This document shows positions 1 to 6,062 of a DNA stretch of 6,062 bases, piece by piece. Numbering within the stretch: the first letter of the stretch is position 1; each line of letters starts with the position of its first letter. The translations under genes were made by a program, and so were the position numbers. The notes below the pieces were generated by a model, which had not been told where the DNA came from, made no database searches, and worked only from the letters and a program-made list of their open reading frames with translations. The DNA lies in NCBI GenBank assembly GCA_027083715.1, contig JALWNR010000192.1, positions 1-6,062 on the forward strand. The letters are read 5' to 3'. The stretch comes from Bacteroidales bacterium (GTDB lineage Bacteria; Bacteroidota; Bacteroidia; Bacteroidales; NBLH01).

Positions 1-3000
1 ATCGATAATTGCATTTTTGCAGTATCTTTTATTACTGAAAACAATACTGTCATTAATTTCCAATTGTGTGGTAATGTTAACAGTATCCGGTGTATAGTTC
101 AGTGATTTTCCAATAGCCATACTACTGTCTGATTCTATCAAAAATCTTGGTAATGCAAGTTGTGCCATCAAAGGTTTGTATGATTTTATCGAGCCCTGTG
201 TTTGTCCGCTTAATTTTTTTGAACCTATGGCAAGATAATAGGTTTTCCAGTTTGTAACATCATCGGGAAAAGTTACTTCAAAACCGGCTTTCCCATTTTT
301 ATCTGTTGATAATGCAGGTTGCCAAAAGGCATAATCTGAAAAATCCTTGCGAATTGAACTTGACTGCATTGAGGACTCATAAAATGCTGCATCATAATCT
401 GCCCCTTTACCGGTAAACTTTTTTGTAATAATTGTATTACCGGGTTTTGTGCGAATAATTACCGCACCATTTGCACCAATACTTCCATATAAAGCCATTG
501 CCGATTCTGCATCCAACATCTCTATATGCTGAATTACATTAGTATTTATTTTTGTTATGTCGCCTGTAAATATCTTATCATTAATAATATACAAAGGTGT
601 TTTGTCAAACGACATACTTGCTGCACCCCGTATTTTTATCTCTGTTTTTCCGGAAGGCAAAATGTTTATTCCGGTAACCTTTTTCTGTAAGGTATTCTTT
701 ATTTCTGGTGAAGGTATTCCTGCTACGCTACCTACAATTTCTGAGGTAGTATAAGTACGATTGCTTCTTTTTACACCTAGTGCGGTAACTACTACTTCTT
801 CAAGAGCTAATTCGCTTTCTGTCAGGGTCACATCAATAGCATTTCTTGAATCAATATACACTTCTTCTGTATTATAACCGATAAATGAGAAAACAAGTTT
901 ATTGTAACCTGTTGGTACGCTTAGAGAGTAATATCCATCCAGATTACTTATTGTTCCTATTTCTGTTCCTGCAACAAGCACGGTAACACCGGGTATAGCT
1001 TCGGAATATCTGTCCCTTATATGTCCTGAAATTCTTTCTGCCTGTCCAAAATATTCTTGTAACTTATATTGGTCGGATCGTCCGATAACTTTATTTTCCA
1101 GATGTTCCAAATTCCCGAAAATCAGGAATTCTGCTTTATTAATTAGTGAATCACCGTATGGGTCGTTATGTAAAGAGTCCGGACATTGCAAATTGTAATG
1201 ATTATTCCCATTTTCTTTTACGTATAAATCTTTACTTACAGCATACAAATTATGATCATAAATATAGAATAATGAATAATATCCTTTTGTTAAATTATAA
1301 AAGGTTTTTGTGCTTCCCGTAAAAACTTCCAAATAGTCATCATTATTTTTCTGAATAATTACATAGCGTGGCGTAATGAATTTTTTACCATTATTTTTAA
1401 AGCTTATGCTTAACTTTCCGGTTCCATTTAATGATGTATGCGGATAGTTAAATTTTGCATTACTGTATTTTTTTTCGAGCAAATATATGTTTCTTTCCTT
1501 TTCCAATTGTTTTTTTGTAAGTATTCGATCGTTCAGGTGGTAAGTGTTTCTGTAGTTTAAAAGGTTATCTGGATATAAATTTTTAGAAACAGAGCGCATT
1601 TTCAACAAGTTTGGTGCAAAGTCGTATTCAAACATGGGTTCATGGAAAAAATCCATACTGTATTTTCCAATTAATTTAAACTTAACCAATCCGGAAACAG
1701 GTCCCGCAAAATTATTGTTATTAGATCTGTTATACGACGCTTGCAGATTGATAATTCTGCCGGAGTTTTCGAGGTAAGCAAATTCATCTTTAAAGTTATT
1801 ACGATACGGAAAAATATAATTATACAGTATTCGTTTCTCCGTATCATTTAAATTTCCGGAAATATTTTGGTTGGGTTTAATATATTTTTCATCGATACTG
1901 AGTATTGTTTTTTTGCCTTTTTCAAAGAAAAGTTTATTGTTTCTGTATTCTTTATAGGTAGTACGTATGTCAATAGAATGATAACCCGGACTAATTTTAA
2001 AGCTATACGGACGTTTATTTGTTGACCAGCTAAAATAAACCGGTTTTTTATCTACATAAATTACATGAACAGGTATTATTTTGCCATCAGAGATAACAAA
2101 GGGTGCAAATTGTGTGCTGGAATCTTTGGTATCGTATTCATAACGGTATAATGTCCCATGATACAAAAACTTATAGTATTCTATACTGTCCAAACCTGCA
2201 AATTTACTCCATTTTTGATAATCCAACTTATGCGATCCGGAAATAGGTGCATTCGATTCTTCCATTTCAAAATTATTGAAAATTGTTTTGTACTTTCTCG
2301 CTTTTGAAAGCTCAGGTACTTGAGGGGGATTGTAATGAAACTTTTTGGTTAAAGAAAAAGCAGTAATATCAACATTCCCAACCGGTTTTCCGTTTATGTC
2401 GCTAACCCTTAACTCAATTTTTGCTTTTTGTCCTGGATATACCAGATGCGGCTGATTAACTGTAATATTTAACTGCTTATCTTTAAGCGGAATGGTATAA
2501 AAATCTTCTTTTACTGCTCCACCCCATATATATCTTAAAGATATTGAATAGTTTTGTTTCGATTTCGTTTTTTTATTAATGATCAAAGAATCTGTATATC
2601 CTGCTGCTTTTTGTTGATTTTTTTTGTAGATATTATAGACAAATGGTAATTTACGCGGGTTATCTATTGTAATATTTAGTGTTGAATTTGTCCGTTCGGA
2701 GTAACAGGCTAAAAGCGATGGTTGATGCCTAACAGTGTAATTATAGGAAAGATTACTTTTGGTAGATTTTATCGAGTACCTTGAATAAAAAGGCTGTATT
2801 TTAGTGGAATAAGGTAAATCACCTTTGTAAATCAATTTTGCATTATTAAAGTTATCATAAGCAATAATCCGGACTTCGGTATTACTTTTTAATCCGTTTA
2901 CATAATATTCAAATAAAATAGAATCGCCGGGTAATTTAACCCTGAACTTTTTTTGTTCATAGTAATAGTTTATTTTTTGTTTCTTTGTTAATATTTCATT

Positions 3001-4389
3001 GTCCGATGTTTTCAGTGTAACTTTAATATTATAGGCAAAATTTATTGGGGGGAATAATGAATCATTGATTAGTATTTCTGTTTCGTTTTGAGGGTCAAGT
3101 TTCCTTTTTAAAAAATATAATGTATCCGGTATGTAGGTATATTCATTAAAATATTTTGTTGTTTTGTCAGGGCTTATTAGTACTTCAATTCGCGCATCTT
3201 GCAGCTTAAGATCATTTTCATCGCTACCATTTACAAAAAGCTTAAGGGTATTATTCTTAAAATGCTCTTTGGCTGATAATCCGGTGGTAAGTTTACTTCT
3301 TGATAAAACATAATCTTCGTATCTGAACTTTCCGCCTAAATAATCCAGCTCTTTTTTCTTATTCAATACGATTGAAATATCCCGGTCAAGTTTTAAATGA
3401 AGTGAATCATGAAGATAAAACTCGTAACGGAAAGCACCTTTTTTATATGGCTTGAGTTTTGTCAGTTTAACTTTTTGTGAATAATCTTTATAAAGATAAA
3501 TATTGACCGGCTTTTTTAGTGGTTTTTTCTTCTTTTTTATGATGTATGCTTTAAACTTAACCGTATCGCCCGGTTTATATTTGGGCTTGTTAAAAACAAT
3601 GTATCCCTGATGTTTTCTTGAAAATTTCTCCTCTCTTTCATAATTATCACAATAGTAATCGTCAAAAATACAGGCTACTTTTTTATATGTATTTACTGAA
3701 AAATTCTTTATATCATAGATACTGCCATATGGATAACGTTTAATTATCGACCGAACACCATCAACAGGAATAAACGATAAAAATCTTACAGACATCCAGA
3801 TGTAACGTAATGGAACTCCATAAATAAGCTTTTTCTTTGTACGGGCAATTAATGTGTTATTGAATTCACGCGACAAATCGAAATAAGCAGTAAAACCATT
3901 ATAATTAACAGCTAGCAAGCCTTTTTTATTCGATTTCCTGTCAATATATGATTTTGACTTTTGATTATACCTGAGTCTTTTACCACCAACTTTTACTTTT
4001 GCATTAGGGATTATATTTCCTTGCAAATCATAAACCTGAATATATAAATCGGTGTTGTTATTCAGTATAAATACTTCAAAATTCCGGACAGTAATAATAT
4101 TGATAATTTGTTTGTCTTCTCTCGTGTAGGTTTTTATATAATAGCCTTCCGGTAACTTTTTAGTAAAAGCTCTATCTGTTGGAAATGAATCTACTAATGT
4201 ATGATAGAAATAGTCTTCCGGTTCACTAATTTTCTTCTTATAAATATATTTAGCTTCTGATTGGCTTAATTTGTAAATATATGTATAATAACTTGTTTTT
4301 CTGCTTGTAAGCAGATTTTGACTTAAGGAATTAATCGAAAAAAGAATAATTAGGAAAGTTAATACAATCCTTTGGGTAAATATTTGCAT
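1..4389 (-). CDS. Alpha-2-macroglobulin-like secreted protein with an inserted carboxypeptidase-regulatory domain and SusC-type TonB plug (3' end outside window)
   Basis: One uninterrupted frame of 1463 codons from ATG at 4389, open at the left edge, so the C-terminus is missing. Residues 1-23 form a signal peptide (hydrophobic VLTFLIILF, likely cut near SLSQ); there is no lipobox cysteine, so it is probably exported but not lipidated. Residues about 97-172 look like MG1 (YDLQGNIIPNAKV). Residues about 261-360 are MG2, with the hallmark KPGDTVKFKAYI at 272-283. Residues about 640-690 are a later MG domain (YPGQKAKIELRVSDINGKPV). About 430 poorly assignable residues follow. Then come a carboxypeptidase-regulatory-like domain (1119-1193) and a TonB-receptor plug (1199-1317). 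From about 1345 the A2M domain begins (FWQPALSTDKNGKAGF, then FPDDVTNWKTY; PRFL further on). The thioester domain, if present, lies outside the window. Known family members trap proteases or act in the envelope; the role of this fusion is unknown. A plain TonB receptor is unlikely because no barrel follows the plug. Start is 24 bases after the glycosyltransferase gene. Confidence 0.88.
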   Translation of the reverse strand, partial: MQIFTQRIVLTFLIILFSINSLSQNLLTSRKTSYYTYIYKLSQSEAKYIYKKKISEPEDYFYHTLVDSFPTDRAFTKKLPEGYYIKTYTREDKQIINIITVRNFEVFILNNNTDLYIQVYDLQGNIIPNAKVKVGGKRLRYNQKSKSYIDRKSNKKGLLAVNYNGFTAYFDLSREFNNTLIARTKKKLIYGVPLRYIWMSVRFLSFIPVDGVRSIIKRYPYGSIYDIKNFSVNTYKKVACIFDDYYCDNYEREEKFSRKHQGYIVFNKPKYKPGDTVKFKAYIIKKKKKPLKKPVNIYLYKDYSQKVKLTKLKPYKKGAFRYEFYLHDSLHLKLDRDISIVLNKKKELDYLGGKFRYEDYVLSRSKLTTGLSAKEHFKNNTLKLFVNGSDENDLKLQDARIEVLISPDKTTKYFNEYTYIPDTLYFLKRKLDPQNETEILINDSLFPPINFAYNIKVTLKTSDNEILTKKQKINYYYEQKKFRVKLPGDSILFEYYVNGLKSNTEVRIIAYDNFNNAKLIYKGDLPYSTKIQPFYSRYSIKSTKSNLSYNYTVRHQPSLLACYSERTNSTLNITIDNPRKLPFVYNIYKKNQQKAAGYTDSLIINKKTKSKQNYSISLRYIWGGAVKEDFYTIPLKDKQLNITVNQPHLVYPGQKAKIELRVSDINGKPVGNVDITAFSLTKKFHYNPPQVPELSKARKYKTIFNNFEMEESNAPISGSHKLDYQKWSKFAGLDSIEYYKFLYHGTLYRYEYDTKDSSTQFAPFVISDGKIIPVHVIYVDKKPVYFSWSTNKRPYSFKISPGYHSIDIRTTYKEYRNNKLFFEKGKKTILSIDEKYIKPNQNISGNLNDTEKRILYNYIFPYRNNFKDEFAYLENSGRIINLQASYNRSNNNNFAGPVSGLVKFKLIGKYSMDFFHEPMFEYDFAPNLLKMRSVSKNLYPDNLLNYRNTYHLNDRILTKKQLEKERNIYLLEKKYSNAKFNYPHTSLNGTGKLSISFKNNGKKFITPRYVIIQKNNDDYLEVFTGSTKTFYNLTKGYYSLFYIYDHNLYAVSKDLYVKENGNNHYNLQCPDSLHNDPYGDSLINKAEFLIFGNLEHLENKVIGRSDQYKLQEYFGQAERISGHIRDRYSEAIPGVTVLVAGTEIGTISNLDGYYSLSVPTGYNKLVFSFIGYNTEEVYIDSRNAIDVTLTESELALEEVVVTALGVKRSNRTYTTSEIVGSVAGIPSPEIKNTLQKKVTGINILPSGKTEIKIRGAASMSFDKTPLYIINDKIFTGDITKINTNVIQHIEMLDAESAMALYGSIGANGAVIIRTKPGNTIITKKFTGKGADYDAAFYESSMQSSSIRKDFSDYAFWQPALSTDKNGKAGFEVTFPDDVTNWKTYYLAIGSKKLSGQTQGSIKSYKPLMAQLALPRFLIESDSSMAIGKSLNYTPDTVNITTQLEINDSIVFSNKRYCKNAIID
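439..795 (-). other. TonB-dependent receptor plug domain (SusC type) inside the macroglobulin gene, without a following barrel
   Basis: Residues 1199-1317. It opens with VVVTALGVKRSNRTYTTSEI, the usual SusC junction. LQKKVTGINILPSG matches the 'LqGkvaGvqi' element, EIKIRGAASM the 'iRIRG' element and PLYIIND the 'PLYVvDG' element. IEMLDAESAMALYGSIGANG followed by AVIIRTKPG matches the typical plug end. Every expected element is present in order with slightly shortened loops, so it should fold as a plug. In real receptors a beta-barrel of several hundred residues follows. Here a linker of about 28 residues leads into the A2M domain instead. It could bind a partner, block a pore formed by another protein, or simply be a recruited beta-alpha module. 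Confidence 0.88.
811..1035 (-). other. Carboxypeptidase-regulatory-like (CarboxypepD_reg) domain inside the macroglobulin gene
   Basis: Residues 1119-1193 of the large protein. The strand pattern RISGHIRDRYSEAIPGVTV, then GTISNLDGYYSLSVP, then LVFSFIGYNTEEVYID and IDVTLTES is the standard N-terminal extension of SusC-type TonB-dependent receptors (a small Ig-like beta sandwich). In SusC proteins it sits just before the TonB box and plug, and the same order is kept here. It looks like part of a block acquired together with the plug. The domain is also common alone in Bacteroidota surface proteins, so it does not by itself indicate transport. Confidence 0.9.
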
Positions 4390-4413
4390 TTGCTTATTCG
4401 TTTATAGTATTGG

Positions 4414-5361
4414 CTATTTTACATTCCCTAATGTTTTCTCAATCTCATATTTATTTCTCTCTGCTGCATTGCGTGAAACCAGTTCTGCTAAAAATCCCGT
4501 CAGGAAAAGTTGTGTGCCGAAAATGACAAGTAACAAACCCAGGAAAAACAAAGGTCGTTCAGTCATTTTATAGGCATTATAAAAAAACTTTGCAAAAGTA
4601 AGATAAGCCAAAATTACAAAACCGAAGAAAAAGCTAAATGTACCGATTAGTCCGAAAAAATGCATCGGGCGTTTCCCGAATTTTGACATAAACGAAAGCG
4701 TAAGCAAATCTAAAAAACCGTTGATAAAGCGTTCGAGTCCGAATTTACTGTATCCGTATTTTCGTGCACGATGCGCTACCACTTTTTCGCCAATTTTTTT
4801 AAATCCGGCATTTTTTGCCAATACCGGAATAAAGCGGTGCATATCGCCATAAACTTCCACACTCTTAACTACGTTAAGGCGATAGGCTTTTAAGCCGCAG
4901 TTCATATCGTGTAGTTTCAGCCCGTGAATTTTACGAGCAGTCCAATTAAAGAGTTTGCTGGGCAGGTTTTTTGATAAAACAGGGTCTTTGCGTTTCTTTT
5001 TCCAACCCGAAACCAAGTCATAACCATCCTCGGTAATCATTCGGTAGAGTTCCGGTATTTCTTCGGGGCTATCTTGTAAATCGGCATCCATGGTAATTAC
5101 CACATCACCCTGTGCCGTATCAAAGCCGGTGTACAGAGCTGCCGATTTTCCGTAATTTCGGCGAAACTTAATACCTTTTATGTTTGCATCTTTTTGGGTA
5201 TATTCTTCAATAATTTTCCATGAGTTGTCGGTACTTCCATCATCAATCAGGATAATCTCGTAAGAAAATTTATGTTCTTTCATTACCCTTTTTATCCAGT
5301 CTAACAATTCAGGTAATGATTCTTCTTCATTTAAAAGAGAAATAATAATTGATATATTCAT
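4414..5361 (-). CDS. Family 2 glycosyltransferase, DPM1/GtrB-like, membrane anchored
   Basis: A 315-residue protein of normal length for bacterial polyprenyl-phosphate sugar transferases of the dolichol-phosphate mannose synthase type. The GT-A domain covers about residues 1-210. It shows the start strand SIIISLLNEEESLPEL (4-19), the nucleotide-binding IDDGSTD (39-45), NYGKSAA (69-75), the metal-binding MDADLQDSP (91-99), the NCGLKAYR segment (154-161) and HRARKYGYSKF (197-207). Two hydrophobic segments (about 235-260 and 270-294) anchor the C-terminus in the inner membrane, with the catalytic domain in the cytoplasm. By family, it would transfer a sugar from a nucleotide donor to undecaprenyl phosphate or a similar lipid acceptor; the actual sugar cannot be read from the sequence. 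ATG at 5361 begins right at the conserved first strand. It lies 36 bases after the DUF4199 gene and 24 bases before the macroglobulin-like gene. Confidence 0.93.
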   Translation of the reverse strand: MNISIIISLLNEEESLPELLDWIKRVMKEHKFSYEIILIDDGSTDNSWKIIEEYTQKDANIKGIKFRRNYGKSAALYTGFDTAQGDVVITMDADLQDSPEEIPELYRMITEDGYDLVSGWKKKRKDPVLSKNLPSKLFNWTARKIHGLKLHDMNCGLKAYRLNVVKSVEVYGDMHRFIPVLAKNAGFKKIGEKVVAHRARKYGYSKFGLERFINGFLDLLTLSFMSKFGKRPMHFFGLIGTFSFFFGFVILAYLTFAKFFYNAYKMTERPLFFLGLLLVIFGTQLFLTGFLAELVSRNAAERNKYEIEKTLGNVK

Positions 5362-5397
5362 AAAAGATATTAAGTTTTATCTGTTTTTTACAATTTG

Positions 5398-5925
5398 CTA
5401 ATCTTCAAAAGGGCTTGTTTCAACATCCTTTTTTAGGAAGATGGAGGTTATTAATGAAAACAAAAAGCCAAAGAATGTAACAACCGGTAAACTCATCAAA
5501 GCCATTAATCCCGGTTTCATGAATTTACTTTGCATTTCAATAGCCATTTCAATTTGCTCATCGCTCATGCCTTTATTAAGCATTTCTTCTTCTGCCATTT
5601 CAAGTATTTTTGTTATCATATCAGGGTCAATATACGCATAGAACACGTAGGCATAAACAGCTGTAATTATTGAGCCAAACATAATTACCAGGGTGCCAAA
5701 CCCCAGTGCTTTACCATAGGTTATAGAACCTCCTAAAACATTATCTCTGTACTGAATTGTGGAATATATAATTCCGGCTATCATCAGGATATAATTTATA
5801 TAACCAACCCATTTTTGTAAACTTAGCCCCAGGAAATACATGATTAATGAATAAATTATTAGTACTATGCCAAGAATTATTCCCCAATTCATCGAATTTT
5901 TCCAAATATTAGTATTCTTTTCCAT
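5398..5925 (-). CDS. DUF4199 family integral membrane protein
   Basis: A 175-residue protein with four predicted membrane helices at about 14-34, 40-58, 72-97 and 138-164. Between helices 3 and 4 lies a polar, acidic, methionine-rich loop (about 100-137, IDPDMITKILEMAEEEMLNK onward). The layout and the ISYGKA-like segment (SITYGKALGFG, 67-77) before helix 3 fit DUF4199, a Bacteroidota membrane family of unknown function. The frame extends upstream to a TTG at 5964, but I chose ATG at 5925: it begins MEKNTNIWKNSMNWG, a short polar N-terminus before helix 1 as usual in this family, and the TTG lies inside a candidate promoter box. DUF4199 genes beside a family 2 glycosyltransferase are, as I recall, common in Bacteroidota, so the pair may work together at the inner membrane; this is inference. 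Confidence 0.85.
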   Translation of the reverse strand: MEKNTNIWKNSMNWGIILGIVLIIYSLIMYFLGLSLQKWVGYINYILMIAGIIYSTIQYRDNVLGGSITYGKALGFGTLVIMFGSIITAVYAYVFYAYIDPDMITKILEMAEEEMLNKGMSDEQIEMAIEMQSKFMKPGLMALMSLPVVTFFGFLFSLITSIFLKKDVETSPFED

Positions 5926-5991
5926 AATTTTAAAGTTTATTGATTTATTAATGCTTTGTTTCAAAAATAACCTCTTATATATTTAAATTTA
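5926..5991. promoter_or_regulatory. Divergent intergenic spacer between the DUF4199 and metallophosphoesterase genes
   Basis: These 66 very AT-rich bases separate two diverging start codons and so must contain, or overlap with, promoters for both directions. Only the minus-strand -7 candidate could be picked out. No clear plus-strand TAnnTTTG, no Shine-Dalgarno sequence for either start, and no convincing operator palindrome was seen. The AT-rich stretch TATATATTTAAATTTA just before the plus-strand ATG resembles the A/T-rich leaders typical of Bacteroidota translation starts. Confidence 0.5.
5962..5969 (-). promoter_or_regulatory. Candidate Bacteroidota -7 promoter box for the minus-strand operon
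   Basis: On the minus strand this reads TATTTTTG, an exact match to the Bacteroidota -7 consensus TAnnTTTG. It ends 36 bases before the ATG at 5925, a plausible position for a short leader. No TTG-type -33 element was seen at the expected distance upstream, and the region is so AT-rich that a chance match is likely enough. The alternative TTG start at 5964 is formed by the last three bases of the box. Confidence 0.35.
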
Positions 5992-6062
5992 ATGAGAATA
6001 CTAATTATATCCGATACTCACACGGATTCAATAGAAAAACTGCCCAATGAAATAATTAAGGA
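5992..6062 (+). CDS. Start of a YfcE/MJ0936-type metallophosphoesterase (cut by window end)
   Basis: Only 23 codons are visible. They begin MRILIISDTHTDSIEKLPNE, which matches the first strand and metal-binding motif of the YfcE/MJ0936 calcineurin-like phosphodiesterases (usually M-K-I-x-V-I-S-D-T-H-G). Asp8 and His10 would be the D-x-H metal ligands. Known family members hydrolyse phosphodiester bonds using two divalent metals in the cytoplasm; the natural substrate is uncertain. The residue after His is Thr rather than the common Gly or Asn. The remaining metal ligands lie outside the window. The gene is transcribed away from the DUF4199 gene, whose start is 66 bases away, so their promoters share the short AT-rich spacer. 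Confidence 0.75.
   Translation, partial: MRILIISDTHTDSIEKLPNEIIK

Noticed and set aside
557..754. A 65-codon plus-strand open frame
   Set aside because: It lies wholly opposite the plug-coding part of the large minus-strand gene, has no family resemblance, and is explained as an antisense shadow.
1..1035. A separate SusC-type TonB receptor gene
   Set aside because: The plug sequence is in the same unbroken frame as the macroglobulin domains on both sides, and A2M sequence rather than a barrel follows it.
4390..4413. Possible terminator between the glycosyltransferase and macroglobulin-like genes
   Set aside because: The 24-base gap has no GC-rich inverted repeat or T-run.
5441..5641. A 66-codon plus-strand open frame
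   Set aside because: It is the antisense shadow of the DUF4199 gene; its hydrophobic runs mirror codons of the membrane helices.
5926..5964. N-terminal extension of the DUF4199 protein from a TTG codon
   Set aside because: The extra 13 residues (KQSINKSINFKI and start) are unlike the family's usual N-terminus, the TTG overlaps a candidate -7 promoter box, and an ATG at 5925 fits well.

Overview
The window is AT-rich DNA that most likely comes from a member of the Bacteroidota. The evidence is a SusC-style carboxypeptidase-regulatory/plug module, a DUF4199 membrane protein, start codons without a clear Shine-Dalgarno sequence, and a TAnnTTTG-type promoter match. Genus and species cannot be told from this sequence.

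Layout: three genes lie head-to-tail on the minus strand and are read from right to left. The first is a small four-helix DUF4199 membrane protein (5398-5925). The second is a membrane-anchored family 2 glycosyltransferase (4414-5361). The third is a very large secreted protein that starts at 4389 and runs off the left edge (1463 codons visible, no stop). The gaps between them are only 36 and 24 bases, so they probably form one transcription unit. At the right edge a divergent plus-strand gene begins at 5992 and is cut off after 23 codons; its start looks like a YfcE/MJ0936-type metallophosphoesterase. The 66 bases between the divergent starts must hold the promoters of both directions. No stretch over 300 bases lacks a gene, and I saw no RNA gene, mobile element, CRISPR array or convincing terminator.

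The striking item is the large minus-strand protein. It has the framework of an alpha-2-macroglobulin (signal peptide, MG1-like domain, MG2 domain, a later MG domain, then the A2M domain). Between the later MG domain and the A2M domain it carries a carboxypeptidase-regulatory-like domain directly followed by a complete SusC-type TonB-dependent receptor plug, with a TonB-box-like EEVVVTA and the YGSxGANGAVIIxTKPG ending. No receptor beta-barrel follows. The chain returns straight to A2M sequence. The plug therefore sits about where the protease bait region lies in classical alpha-2-macroglobulins. The joint role of the three genes is not evident: the glycosyltransferase and DUF4199 protein suggest envelope or lipid-linked sugar work, and the macroglobulin-like protein suggests envelope defence or surface interaction.
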